Origin: Pseudomonas sp. Au-Pse12
Lineage (GTDB): Bacteria > Pseudomonadota > Gammaproteobacteria > Pseudomonadales > Pseudomonadaceae
Length of the DNA stretch: 64,000 bases
Direction: 5' to 3'
Assembly (NCBI RefSeq): GCF_021341665.1
Contig: NZ_JAJTTH010000001.1
Location: 682,001-746,000, forward strand
The notes under the pieces are model-generated. The model ran no database searches. It worked only from the letters and a program-made list of their open reading frames with translations, and had not been told where the DNA came from. The translations under genes and the position numbers were made by a program. This document shows positions 17,543 to 26,420 of this stretch, piece by piece (position 1 is the stretch's first letter; each line of letters starts with the position of its first letter).

Positions 17543-17988
17543 TTCTGCGGCCCTGCGCGGTCAGGTATGGAGCGGGCGAGAACCCACTCCTACAATTGCC
17601 TAGTCTAGGGACAGCATTTATTAATTAATATAAGACTAATATTAAAAACACAAAAACATATACCACACAGATCAGAGAGTGCCGCCAAACAAGGTCCCTT
17701 ATAACTGAAATCAGCTAATAAATAGCTGTCATCATTCACAAAAAACCATGCCAATACACAACTAATAACCTACGACTGTGCAGGGTTTTTCGGCTTGAGT
17801 GCGCAGCCCGGCAGAAAATAGCCTGTGCATATTAACTACACTAAATAACCATTTAGTTTAGTTATAAGCCGAACCGCTCGGATTCCAGGAGGAAAGGCCG
17901 AACCGCTCTAGCGCCGGAGATTGCCTGGATAACGCCGGGTTGTCATCATGCGCGCTCTTTAACACTCAAAGGGACAGGGATCGCCGCA
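17543..17988. other. 446-bp AT-rich non-coding region with repeats
   Basis: No convincing gene. It contains a 13-bp inverted repeat (17834-17863) and a 12-bp direct repeat GCCGAACCGCTC at 17868-17879 and 17897-17908 (29-bp period), both just upstream of the DUF2251-like gene, so it probably holds that gene's control region. Confidence 0.5.
17834..17863. repeat. 13-bp inverted repeat, one mismatch
   Basis: AACTACACTAAAT (17834-17846) and ATTTAGTTTAGTT (17851-17863) are complementary except for one position, with a 4-nt loop. It may be an operator or an AT-rich hairpin upstream of the gene at 17989. Confidence 0.55.
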
Positions 17989-18393
17989 ATGCCCATTTAT
18001 CTAGCAGCTGAAAGTGAATTGAAGGTAGGCCAGGAACTGGTGCTCGAGGCGCCTGCGGAGGAAGGTTCCTTCGCCGTGGTTTTTGAAGACGACGGAGACA
18101 CCGGCTATTTCTACGCCCTGGATACGGCGGCTGGCGACAACCCAATTAACGATGCGCTGCATATCTACAACGTCGCCGATGTTTCTGACAGAGATAAGCC
18201 CTCGGTGGTGAAGATCGGCTGGTCGATCGATCACTGCAAGGCGGTGCTGCTGATTAATGATTATCCCCACGCGGTATTTGATTTCGATGCCAAGCAAGGA
18301 TATTGCCGATCCGGATTCCCGCCGCAGGTCGGCAAAGGTTGGTCCGAAGCGGGTCACCAGTGGGATGAAGCGGCGCTAACGTTGTTTGCCTGA
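17989..18393 (+). CDS. DUF2251-like protein; probable attachment gene of the transposon
   Basis: 134 aa, no signal peptide, acidic. The segment SFAVVFEDDGDTGYFYALD and the closing KGWSEAGHQWDEAALTLF are the features I associate with the DUF2251 family, whose function is unknown. ATG at 17989 follows AGGGA with 8-nt spacing. The gene is intact. Its stop codon is followed after 7 bp by the CCGGG target duplication of the transposon that begins at 18406. The sequence that would have followed it before insertion (CCGGGGTTAGCC at 54389 onward, then GGCTGG and six Ts) looks like its rho-independent terminator. Insertion just behind the 3' end of an intact gene is how TnsD/TniQ-targeted Tn7-like elements dock. 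Confidence 0.7.
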   Translation: MPIYLAAESELKVGQELVLEAPAEEGSFAVVFEDDGDTGYFYALDTAAGDNPINDALHIYNVADVSDRDKPSVVKIGWSIDHCKAVLLINDYPHAVFDFDAKQGYCRSGFPPQVGKGWSEAGHQWDEAALTLFA

Positions 18394-18400
18394 TGAAAAG

Positions 18401-18405
18401 CCGGG
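18401..18405. repeat. Left copy of 5-bp target-site duplication
   Basis: CCGGG directly precedes the 5'-TGT terminus at 18406. The same CCGGG follows the ACA-3' terminus at 54389-54393. Five-base duplications are standard for Tn7- and Tn5053-type transposition. Confidence 0.85.
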
Positions 18406-18426
18406 TGTGGCCCTCCTTTAAAATTG
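18406..18426 (+). repeat. Left (tni-proximal) terminal inverted repeat
   Basis: Begins TGTGGCC and contains CCTTTAAAATTGG. It matches the right end (54368-54388, opposite strand) at 18 of 21 positions. Further motif-like copies inside this end are CTTTTGAAAATGGCT at 18473-18487 and, weaker, GTTCTAAAAGTCA at 18665-18677; these are candidate TniA-binding sites. Confidence 0.82.
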
Positions 18427-19466
18427 GTCAAACGCTCCAGCCCTTGTAGTACTGGGCTTTCAGCGATTATGACTTTTGAAAATGGCTGAAAGCCAGAGCG
18501 TAGCGGGGGATTTGGCCACTTCAAAAGGAAATCAGGTTGCCCCCGTAAATGCGGAGGTTGCGGAAAATTTCTGGTATCGCGGATTATCCGTAGATCAGTA
18601 ACATGCTGATAAACATAAGCTTTTTTTAGAAGTTGAGATCCTTCAGGGCTAGAGGAATCGGTCAGTTCTAAAAGTCAGAAACACCGGCCCTTATCGCTCT
18701 ACTTATCCGCTGCCCTAGGGGCATCTGTTGACAACAGAGTAGTGAAGGGGATGTCGAAATCGGCCAACGTTTATCACACACAGGGTAGGCACCCTCCGCG
18801 CCCCAATTCGCTGGAACACCGTGGTCGCATTTGCGTTCTAAGCCTGCCCGAATGAGATGGTAGGGAGGGGCAAAAGGCCCGATCTCCCACACCCTCGAAT
18901 GTCGAGCGCACCTCACCATGCCGAAATTAGGCTGATCTCCTAGGCGAAACTGCACGCATCAATATTTAGTTAAGGCAGTTTTTCCGCATTACAACCGCCT
19001 GATGTAACGGAAAATATGGTGCCTACGAGCCTAGATCGTAGTGGTGAGTCATTTTTTTGGCAGTCGTTCTTATTCGGCAGACTAACGAACAATGAATGGT
19101 AAGAAAAACCGTGGAACTGTCGCGCACAATCACACCCGCTCAAATTGAGCACGATTCATGCACCTAGGCGCAAGCTTGAACTTCTCTGAATAGAATTGGC
19201 TTTTATCAATAATTGATTTTCTGTACAGCCAACGAAAAACAATATTGAAGAAAATTCACAGCCTAGCAACTGTGGCGCTTTCAAGTTGATGGCGTGCTTA
19301 TTGCTTTAAAGAAGGCCATCAATATATGCGATATCCCACTATGCTCCTAAATTAATAATTCAATATTAGGCTAAATGTAGCGCCAATTATATGACCGTTG
19401 ACAAGCTCACCGGTAGCGCCGTTATGCTTTTGCACTTTCCGGTAATTTTCCAGGTGCTGAGGCCTT
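18427..19466. other. Non-coding left-end region of the transposon (~1.0 kb)
   Basis: No supported gene. It holds the internal transposase-site-like motifs, a 10-bp inverted repeat (18455-18494), a small palindrome TGTTGACAACA (18728-18738) and a strongly AT-rich stretch from ~19150 that likely contains the tniA promoter. Short frames here have poor coding character. Confidence 0.55.
18455..18494. repeat. 10-bp perfect inverted repeat inside the left transposon end
   Basis: GGCTTTCAGC (18455-18464) and GCTGAAAGCC (18485-18494) flank 20 bp that include the internal site CTTTTGAAAATGG. It may shape the transposition end complex or act as an operator. Confidence 0.6.
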
Positions 19467-21296
19467 ATGCTGCAACCCATCGTTGAAGGGAATTTAGTTA
19501 GTTTTGAAGAGAAGGTATATCGCGTATCAGCTTGTGGAGCTGACGGCACCGTCACCCTGAAAAGCCTGGAGACCGAACACTCGTTCGATGTGCCCTTCAC
19601 TCAGGTGACTTTGGTCGAGATTGATGAGGAAAAGTATCAGATACACAATGATCGCCGCTTGATCTGGATGGAGCAAACCGATGTAAATCCCAAAGAACTG
19701 GCAATTGCTTCGGAGCGATCAAAAAACATTAATGAATACCTGCAAGGTACGATTTCCAGAGAGCAACTGGTCGAAAAGATCGGCGCCTCGGAAACAACGA
19801 CTCGACGTCTATTGAAGCGATTTGATCCGGAGCTCGGAGCCGTTTCTCTTGTTAGGAGTATCAGAGGGCGCAAGAAGAATTCGCGATTGCTCTCTGACAT
19901 CCAAGAAAAAATCATGGAGAAAGCAATTTCGAAACGACTCAAGGACAAGACGAAAAAACTAGAGACGTTCACTTCCCTTTGGGAATATGTCGATTCCCTT
20001 TGCCACACCATGGGGGTTAAAACCCCAAGTATCAATGCGCTGAAGAAAAGGCTTGAATCGTTCGGAGAGAAAGCAATCTACTCCCTTCGGCATGGCAAGG
20101 AGGCGATGCTTCAGAAGTTTGATCTCAAACCAGGAATGATCGATGTAGATACCATTCTTACCATGGTGCAAATCGATCACACGCGGGTGGATGTCATTAT
20201 CTGCGATGAGCATGGTCGACCCCTTATGCGGCCTTGGCTGACTGTAGTAATCGAACTTAAGAGCCGCGTCATTCTTGGTTACTATCTTGCTCTTCATCCA
20301 CCCAGCGCAGTTAGCGTTGCCATGGCCATGCTTTCTGCTTGTTTCCCAAAGCAAGATTTTCCGGTCGCGCTTGGTGGCGGCCTGAATACCCGCCACAGGT
20401 TCTGGGGCGTTCCAAGAGCAGTGGGCATGGATAACGCCGCAGAATTCACTAGCCCAGAACTTGAGGCGAACTTGAAATATTACAACATAGAGCCTTTGCT
20501 ACGTCCCATTGGTAAAAAACATTATGGGGGGCACGTTGAACGGATTATCGGCACGCTGATGGGAAAGGTGCATCTTCTGCCAGGCACCACCTACTCGAAT
20601 GTGTTGAAAAAGGCAGATTATGACTCCGCCAAACATTCAGCCATGACGTTCTCAGCATTTTGTGAGTGGTTCGCGAATGAAGTCGCTATCTATCACGGCC
20701 GTGCCCATGAGGGACTGAACAGGCTTGCGCCGTTTGAAGTCTGGGATGCAGAGATGGGCAAGAATGGTAAGGATTATATCCAGCCTATGCCGGGAAATTT
20801 TAGAACCTTTGCTCTTGACTTCTTCCCTAGCATAATTCGAACAGTTCAACCAAAGGGTGTCGAATTCAGCCGGTCTTTCTACTCTTCGGCAATACTGAGA
20901 AGGCTGGTTGGTCAGCGCCTCTCGTTTAAATACAATCCGTTGAACCTGTCAAAGATATGGTTGCGCCAGGATGGTCGATATCATGAGGTTCCCTATTCAG
21001 ATCTTACGAAAGCACCTATCTCTTACAGCGAGTACTGGGCTTTTGCGCGACCGCGCGACCGTCGCCCCGGCATGCTGGTGGACGAAGAGTTGCACCAAGT
21101 TCGCCTAGAGAACTACGAACTAGTTGAGAGCTCCAAAGCAGCGACAAAGCGACTTCGGCAGAATGTCGCCAAAAAAGTTACGGCCGCCGAAACCATGTCT
21201 TTCCTGATCTACGGCGGCGAAGGTAGTTCGCTGCAGCTGTCCACTAAAGAACCAAGCGCCGACCAAACGCGCAAAAAACTGAACTGGGAGGGTTGA
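19467..21296 (+). CDS. tniA: Transposase, TniA/TnsB type (DDE integrase fold)
   Basis: 609 aa. After an N-terminal DNA-binding region with a helix-turn-helix (ISREQLVEKIGASETTTRRLLKRF ~91-115) comes an rve/Mu-type catalytic core with D237 (QIDHTRVDV), D322 (GMDNAAEF) and E358 (GGHVERIIGTLMG). The D-D-35-E spacing is canonical. A Mu-transposase C-terminal beta barrel (~460-530) and a basic tail follow. It cuts and joins the transposon ends. The length is nearer to TniA of Tn5053 than to TnsB of Tn7. ATG at 19467 follows GAGG. The stop overlaps the next gene's ATG (TGATG), so the operon is translationally coupled. Confidence 0.93.
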   Translation: MLQPIVEGNLVSFEEKVYRVSACGADGTVTLKSLETEHSFDVPFTQVTLVEIDEEKYQIHNDRRLIWMEQTDVNPKELAIASERSKNINEYLQGTISREQLVEKIGASETTTRRLLKRFDPELGAVSLVRSIRGRKKNSRLLSDIQEKIMEKAISKRLKDKTKKLETFTSLWEYVDSLCHTMGVKTPSINALKKRLESFGEKAIYSLRHGKEAMLQKFDLKPGMIDVDTILTMVQIDHTRVDVIICDEHGRPLMRPWLTVVIELKSRVILGYYLALHPPSAVSVAMAMLSACFPKQDFPVALGGGLNTRHRFWGVPRAVGMDNAAEFTSPELEANLKYYNIEPLLRPIGKKHYGGHVERIIGTLMGKVHLLPGTTYSNVLKKADYDSAKHSAMTFSAFCEWFANEVAIYHGRAHEGLNRLAPFEVWDAEMGKNGKDYIQPMPGNFRTFALDFFPSIIRTVQPKGVEFSRSFYSSAILRRLVGQRLSFKYNPLNLSKIWLRQDGRYHEVPYSDLTKAPISYSEYWAFARPRDRRPGMLVDEELHQVRLENYELVESSKAATKRLRQNVAKKVTAAETMSFLIYGGEGSSLQLSTKEPSADQTRKKLNWEG

Positions 21297-22171
21297 TGAT
21301 GGTAGGTGAACATTTGCATGAGAGCCGACGTTATGCATTGGCTCTGTCAGACGAGGAGCGTTGCCAGATCATTCGGCAGGACATAAAAATCAACACGGAA
21401 CATCTCCTGACCGTTTCAAACATTGTTCACAACATGCTTAGTATCGTACGGGGTAGCACGGAAGCTCCGTGCCTATTGGTGTCTGCTGGTTCCAATCACG
21501 GTAAAACAACAATCTGTAATGCGATAAGGGGTATGGATGAATCTTGGAGCCATAAAATCAGGTATGTGAGCTTCGTCAAAGACACTGAAAAAACTAAGCC
21601 TATGATGAAGCTTTTGGCTGCTTTGGGAATGGAGGCCGGTAGGGCAGGAATTCCTATTAGTATGGTGGCGGAGTATTGCATCGCCAATGATATTCGCGCT
21701 GTGTTTATGGATGAGTTTCATGACGCTCTCAAGGGGCTCTCCAAGGGAGAGCAGGATACATTTCTTTCTTTGCTACGAGGTTTGTGTGGGGCCCCTGCGT
21801 ATCTGAGCTTTTTTATATTCGGTATTGATGAAGCTTACAACGCTCTCGCGATTGATCCTCAGTATGTTCGCCGATTTGAGCTTTACGAGCTTTCTCCATG
21901 GGCTAGGGCAGATGCGGAGTATCTTAACTTCCTAGACACATGGGAGGAAATCGCTCCCTTAGCTAAGAAATCACATCTGTCCTCCAAGGCCATTGCGGAT
22001 TACATTTATAGCAAAACCTCTGGCGTGATTGGTAATATTTGCTCACTACTTCGCGCGGCTGGATGTTTGGCCGTCACATGGGGGGACGAGAAAATTACTC
22101 TTGAAGGCCTGCAAGCCTCTACTAAATCCAAATGGAATACCCGCGTAACGCGGCCAAGTATTATCGAATGA
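21293..22171 (+). CDS. tniB: Transposition AAA ATPase, TniB/TnsC type (first of two)
   Basis: 292 aa. Walker A is GSNHGKTT at ~66-73, Walker B VFMDEFHDA at ~138-145, then sensor-like segments (YLSFFIFGIDEAYNALA; RRFELYEL) as in TniB/TnsC/MuB-type regulators. The N-terminal segment SDEERCQIIRQDIKINTEHLL resembles the arm that TniB uses to meet the transposase (inference). It would bind target DNA, pass the target to TniA and give immunity. It overlaps tniA at its start and the next ATPase at its end by ATGA-type junctions. Confidence 0.88.
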   Translation: MMMVGEHLHESRRYALALSDEERCQIIRQDIKINTEHLLTVSNIVHNMLSIVRGSTEAPCLLVSAGSNHGKTTICNAIRGMDESWSHKIRYVSFVKDTEKTKPMMKLLAALGMEAGRAGIPISMVAEYCIANDIRAVFMDEFHDALKGLSKGEQDTFLSLLRGLCGAPAYLSFFIFGIDEAYNALAIDPQYVRRFELYELSPWARADAEYLNFLDTWEEIAPLAKKSHLSSKAIADYIYSKTSGVIGNICSLLRAAGCLAVTWGDEKITLEGLQASTKSKWNTRVTRPSIIE

Positions 22172-22899
22172 GGTATCTATTATGTCCAAAACAGTATCGG
22201 GCTGAACGCTGCATTGAAAATAGCTTCTCCGACAACGTATCTGCAATGCTAGGTGGTAACTCACAAACGGGGAAGACCACAGTTGCGAAAAGACTAATCA
22301 AAAATGCAGATCGGGCGCGCGTCTATACAGCCTATGTGCCTGGAAGCTTTACCAAAGCATATGGCAACGTCGAATTGGCATTCTCGGCAGCTTTGGGATT
22401 ACCTGTAACCAGTGATTTTATGTCCTTTCATAATATCGAGCGTGCGCTTAGAGATTTGATTGGTGGTCGAGAGTTTTGGCTGGTTTTTGACGATGCGGAT
22501 GTGCACTTTGGTGGCGGTGCGGAACAACGCAATGCCTCTATAAGTTTAATCCGAACCTTGATCTGGAGTTTTCCAGGTGTAAAACTATTGTTTGTGGGCA
22601 GGATCGATATTTTTATTGGTACACTGAGAGGTATCGTTCCCGATAAGCCACGCTACGTCACCATAGATGCGTGGCAACATGATAAATCGGCGCGGGTCTT
22701 CATCACTCAAATCGGTAGAACATACGGCTTCAAACCTTCCCAATTGACTGACGATTACTTTATCAGCCGTCTTCTGGAGAAGTCGAGCGGCGCCAGTGGC
22801 GCGATCATTAAAATTTTCCAGGCATTAGCGCGACACTCTCGTTATAAGACTTACCCTTATTTACCTGCTGAGTGCCTGCGTAATCTGTGGAATTTCTAA
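22168..22899 (+). CDS. Second transposition-operon AAA ATPase
   Basis: 243 aa from the ATG at 22168, which overlaps the preceding stop (ATGA); an upstream ATG at 22132 is possible but overlaps more. Walker A is GGNSQTGKTT at 29-38 and Walker B FWLVFDDADV with D108-D109, followed by a RIDIFIGTLRG segment and a C-terminal helical lid. It is a TnsC/TniB-like P-loop protein but shorter and quite different from the ATPase just upstream. Ordinary Tn5053 or Tn7 elements have one such ATPase. Its place between tniB and tniQ, with coupled reading frames, shows it belongs to the transposition module; it may pair with TniQ or form a mixed oligomer with TniB. Confidence 0.85.
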   Translation: MRYLLCPKQYRAERCIENSFSDNVSAMLGGNSQTGKTTVAKRLIKNADRARVYTAYVPGSFTKAYGNVELAFSAALGLPVTSDFMSFHNIERALRDLIGGREFWLVFDDADVHFGGGAEQRNASISLIRTLIWSFPGVKLLFVGRIDIFIGTLRGIVPDKPRYVTIDAWQHDKSARVFITQIGRTYGFKPSQLTDDYFISRLLEKSSGASGAIIKIFQALARHSRYKTYPYLPAECLRNLWNF

Positions 22900-22900
22900 T

Positions 22901-23962
22901 TTGTTTGACGAATTTACTTCGGGGTTAGCGCCCCGCTTCATTCTGGGAGAAACACTGCTTTCCTGGGTGATGCGGGGCCTCGCTCGAAACAGAATCCAGA
23001 ATCCTCATATGTTCCGTGAGGCCATTAATCGGGCCTTTTCCAACCCCAGGCATGTGGTTCCCGGATTTGTAGAGCCATGGCCTTTTCCTGCATTCGAGGA
23101 CATCGAATTTGATTGTAACTGTGAGCTTTTCAAGGTGATAAGTGCCACCTACGGTACCGATGTAGGTTCCCTTACGAGGATATTTGCGCCACAGCAGTCC
23201 TCATTGCTTCACATCCACTTTCGGCACTCATACTGCTATGAGTGCCTGATCGAAAGCATGATGAACACTGGATTTCCCATCTGGCGCCAATCTTGGTGCT
23301 ACACGACCAGCTCATATTGTGTCGCTCACAAACGCGCGCTGATGAGGCCCCGTGATACGTTTTCCCCTGAGAGACGTATCTGGGATGCCTATCTCTACTC
23401 AACTACTGTACGACCAACGAAGGACTCATTTTTTGATCGTCGGATTGCAGGAATCACAATCCGCGTGCAGCAATGGATGGAGTCTCTGGTACCTGGGCAG
23501 GCTCTCACCGAGGGAGTAGAAACTCTATATGGGTTGCTGCTTGCGAAGCGAACGGCATTCGCACCAGGTGGTGTAGCTTCGGCAGGATTTTCTCGCTCCC
23601 AACAGGTTCTGTGCAGATTCAAGCTGGATCTGTGTGAGCGTATTGAGTACGGATTGCATGACAGTCATCCCTACCAGCGAATGGGTGCGTTGCTCGTGGT
23701 CGGGTGGTTGAGCGGTATTGTATCCCAGGCCGAGATAGCCTACTTGGGGCAATACGACCATTGCGTCCGCAGAACCCTACCATCCTCACCACAGCAGTTG
23801 GCGCACTTGATGACCATGCTGCTTACCGCAGAGGAAATGAGTTTTCTTCGAGGGAAATTGGCCAAGCTCGAAGCGGTATCCTCCACTTCGATGTCAAGCT
23901 TTTTGGAAGCGCTCGATGGAGCAGTGCTGCGCTCGCTGCGCACACGGAGGTCGAAGCGTTAA
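22901..23962 (+). CDS. tniQ: Target-selection protein TniQ/TnsD family
   Basis: 353 aa, TTG start at 22901 one base after the previous stop. The N-terminus LGETLLSWVMRGLARN is the TniQ-family opening helix. A zinc-binding segment follows: SYCYECLIES with SWCYTTSSYCVAHKRAL, the family's Cys/His arrangement. The C-terminal half is less conserved, as expected if it reads a specific DNA target. TniQ/TnsD proteins choose the insertion site; given the element's position just behind the DUF2251-like gene, this protein may recognise that gene's 3' end. It ends 81 bp before the remains of an IS256-type element. Confidence 0.86.
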   Translation: MFDEFTSGLAPRFILGETLLSWVMRGLARNRIQNPHMFREAINRAFSNPRHVVPGFVEPWPFPAFEDIEFDCNCELFKVISATYGTDVGSLTRIFAPQQSSLLHIHFRHSYCYECLIESMMNTGFPIWRQSWCYTTSSYCVAHKRALMRPRDTFSPERRIWDAYLYSTTVRPTKDSFFDRRIAGITIRVQQWMESLVPGQALTEGVETLYGLLLAKRTAFAPGGVASAGFSRSQQVLCRFKLDLCERIEYGLHDSHPYQRMGALLVVGWLSGIVSQAEIAYLGQYDHCVRRTLPSSPQQLAHLMTMLLTAEEMSFLRGKLAKLEAVSSTSMSSFLEALDGAVLRSLRTRRSKR

Positions 23963-24042
23963 ATCTGACTCGACTCGTCGTTCGTGCGGAAGGAGAGATT
24001 GCGCTGTTCGCGCGTTAGCTGGAGAGGTCGAGTTAGGCCGGA

Positions 24043-24530
24043 GAGATTGGTTTCGAGATCGTGTCCCAGGAAGTGGTGTAACTCATCATGGCTCTGGCCA
24101 TTGAGCTTGCCGTTTAGTTGATCACGGCCGACAACTTGGCCTGTGGATTATCGCTGACCGCCTCGAAGGCCTCCAACTGCATATATCTCCGTTGTAGGCA
24201 CCACTCGTCGTTCTGTTCCAGCAGCATCGCCCCCACCAGTCGCGTGATGGCCGGATCGTTGGGGAAAATCCCAACCACATCGATGCGGCGTTTGATCTCA
24301 GCGTTAAACCGTTCAAGCGGATTGGTGCCGTGCAGTTGCTGCCGGTGAGCCTTGGGAAAGGCCATGTGCGCCAACACTTCATCCTCGCAGCCGTCCATGA
24401 GCGCCGCGATCTTGGGGTACTTCTCACGCAGTTGATCAGCGACCAAGCGCCATTGCTGATGGCATTCGGCACGGCTGTCCTGAGCGAAGACCGTGCGCAG
24501 CAGAGCCGCGACCATGGTGCTCCGCTTGCG
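24043..24530 (-). mobile_element. IS256-family remnant
   Basis: Only the 3' third of an IS256-type transposase and the presumed adjoining end (CCAGGAAGTGGTGTAACTC near 24066-24084) remain. The 5' part and the other end are missing. It lies between tniQ and the helicase operon inside the transposon. The exact edges are estimates. Confidence 0.6.
24114..24515 (-). pseudogene. IS256-family transposase, C-terminal fragment
   Basis: About 130 codons matching the end of IS256-type mutator transposases: ECHQQWRLVADQLREKYPK, MDGCEDEVLAHMAFPKAHR, the catalytic-region tail GTNPLERFNAEIKRR with its conserved Glu, IDVVGIFPNDPAITRLVGAML and a run to the natural stop. The two catalytic Asp residues upstream are absent because the gene is cut at its 5' side near 24530. 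It is non-functional. Confidence 0.82.
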
Positions 24531-24584
24531 TATCCATGTTGAGCGCGCTTGACGGGCGCTGTTTGAGGCCTTTAAACCTGCGGC

Positions 24585-25547
24585 TCAATCCATCTCTAAA
24601 ACGTAACGGCAGTAGCCACAGATCCTATCGTCATCATCCCCTTCGTCTTCATCCAGCGTGGTGCCGCACTGTCTGCATTCTGGAGCTTTAGGGCCATCCC
24701 CACAGATGGCGCATTTCTCTTCTTCGATGACGTATGAGTTGCGTAAGCAGTGGTCACAAACTTCCAATGGGTCTTCCCCACCCTGTGTAGCGGCAATGTA
24801 GAGGTCGGCGAAGTAGCGTCCTGTGATCATCGAGTCCACTACATCCACAAAGGATGAGCTGGCATCGCATCGGGTGCAATGGAAAGACACAGTCGAAAGG
24901 GAGTCGAGATCTCCCGTCGCTTTCACCAGCTCTGCTCTGCAGTATGGGCAGCTCAGATGTTCTGTTGCGCAGGCAAGGATGTCTGTTGGCCAACTGACGC
25001 ATGCCAGTGTTTCCATGCAGATTTTTCGTTCGCGTTCGTAGAACGCTTCGTGCTCTGTCAGGAAACCCCATACTTCTGGGCCTAGCAGGCTGATAGGGCT
25101 TACCTCAAGATACCGAGGTACAAACTGCTGTATGAGGTAAAAGCAGTTCGCAACGGTTTCCAGGAGCACCGCCGTAGGGCGAGTGGTGTGGTAATGCTCA
25201 ACCTCATTCCTGGTTTTGGTGAGGGTTTCGAGCAAACTCCACTCTACGTCATCCACACCCAAGCCCTTAAGGCGAGAAATTATCGAAGCGACGTCAACGG
25301 TTTTGGCTCCGCTTCCGACCCACAAAGTTTCGCCGTCTGGGCCTACAATGGGGGTCACTCTCTCTTTGAGCAGTGCTTCTTTGGAGCCGGGTGGGCTAAG
25401 GGCCTGTAGCTTCACTTTAAAAAGCAGTAACAGGCCTGCTGTTAGGTTACGGATGGAGGAGAGGGCACGAGCCTCATCCTCAGCAGCAGTCTTGAAATCC
25501 TCTACCCCAAGCCGAATTGAGTTCACAGCGTTTTGTAGCATCGTCAT
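24585..25547 (-). CDS. HEPN-like protein with C-terminal zinc ribbons (putative RNase effector)
   Basis: 320 aa; ATG at 25547 preceded by AAGGTGA. The N-terminal ~150 residues are helical and contain TRNEVEHYH, an R-x4-H motif (R113, H118) typical of HEPN ribonucleases; helices before it (SIRNLTAGLLLLFKVKL) fit the fold. The C-terminal half carries six CxxC pairs (CPYC, CTRC, CDHC, CAIC, CRQC, CGYC), enough for three zinc ribbons, with an acidic stretch DEDEGDDDD. It is the last gene of a leftward set with a coiled-coil protein and an SF1 helicase. A helicase sensor with an HEPN effector would fit an abortive anti-phage system; this is inference from motif and context. Confidence 0.65.
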   Translation of the reverse strand: MTMLQNAVNSIRLGVEDFKTAAEDEARALSSIRNLTAGLLLLFKVKLQALSPPGSKEALLKERVTPIVGPDGETLWVGSGAKTVDVASIISRLKGLGVDDVEWSLLETLTKTRNEVEHYHTTRPTAVLLETVANCFYLIQQFVPRYLEVSPISLLGPEVWGFLTEHEAFYERERKICMETLACVSWPTDILACATEHLSCPYCRAELVKATGDLDSLSTVSFHCTRCDASSSFVDVVDSMITGRYFADLYIAATQGGEDPLEVCDHCLRNSYVIEEEKCAICGDGPKAPECRQCGTTLDEDEGDDDDRICGYCRYVLEMD

Positions 25548-25610
25548 CCGTATCACCTTTATGAGCAAAATGCCGGTACGAGTGGACAGTTGAAAAGGCC
25601 ATCGAAGCAG

Positions 25611-26288
25611 CTACTGCCTGGAGGCATAGGATCCATCGAGTGGCTTGTTACTGCTGACCTTGGTGATGGACTGCTCAAGCACTGTCGACGATGTGTTAAA
25701 TGATCGGTCTTCCTTGTCTCCCGAGTTCACATTGTGAGCAATCATGGCGCCCTTCTGGCGCTCCGATAGCTCCTCCAGCTCTCTGATCCTTCTGTCCTTC
25801 TCGAGGTGCTTGGATTTTTCGGCAGCTGTCATCGACCTCTGCTCCTCAAGCGCTTCGGCTATTGCCGAATACTCACTCAGAAGCTCAGCATTCTCCTCGG
25901 TGGCTTTCTCGAGCCCCAGGTGGGCTTTCTTCAGCTTACGTTCTTGATCCGCCGATTTTTCCTCAAGCGATTCGAGCTGATCTTGCAGCGCTTTCAGATC
26001 AGCCTTGAGCTGTTTCAGCTTCTGATTTTTCCGCTTCTTTTCTACTGCGTGCTTGTTCGTTTCAGTCGTTTTCTGATCGGCTCGCTCCTGATCAATCAAA
26101 GCGTCGACTTGGTCGGGCGTCATTTCGATGAGCAAGCGACTGTTTTTTTTACCTGGTAGGACGACCCTGGTTAGGGCAAAAAAATGCGGCTCTAGCCAAT
26201 CGAAATTCCATCCTTTCGGATACTTTTCTCCCGACTCAAACACCTGGCGCAGGGTGCGTGAGATGGTTTCCCCAGTGTCTTTACTCAT
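25611..26288 (-). CDS. Coiled-coil protein, middle gene of the helicase/HEPN operon
   Basis: 225 aa. A globular N-terminus (~1-75: YPKGWNFDWLEPHFFALTRVVLPGKKNSRLLIEMTP) is followed by a long, highly charged heptad region (~85-185, rich in Lys/Glu, e.g. LKALQDQLESLEEKSADQERKL) and a Ser/Asn-rich tail. There is no enzymatic motif, signal peptide or membrane segment. It could bridge the helicase upstream and the HEPN protein downstream, or oligomerise them. I do not recognise the family. Confidence 0.72.
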   Translation of the reverse strand: MSKDTGETISRTLRQVFESGEKYPKGWNFDWLEPHFFALTRVVLPGKKNSRLLIEMTPDQVDALIDQERADQKTTETNKHAVEKKRKNQKLKQLKADLKALQDQLESLEEKSADQERKLKKAHLGLEKATEENAELLSEYSAIAEALEEQRSMTAAEKSKHLEKDRRIRELEELSERQKGAMIAHNVNSGDKEDRSFNTSSTVLEQSITKVSSNKPLDGSYASRQ

Positions 26289-26420
26289 GGTTGTCTATGC
26301 CTTTTTAGTCATTGTCTGACAGTGGTTGGAGCAGGTACATCAGCGGCAGCTGTGGCGAAGAAGCTACGCAGACTGCCGCTGGGATTACTCTCCTTGGGGA
26401 ATGGCCTGACTACCGAAGCT

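Noticed and set aside
18668..18955. 95-codon leftward frame in the left transposon end
   Set aside because: No motif or ribosome-binding site; lies in the end region with repeats.
19467..23962. CRISPR-associated transposon (CAST)
   Set aside because: The tni module resembles CAST cores, but no cas gene, tracrRNA or CRISPR repeat was seen in the element.
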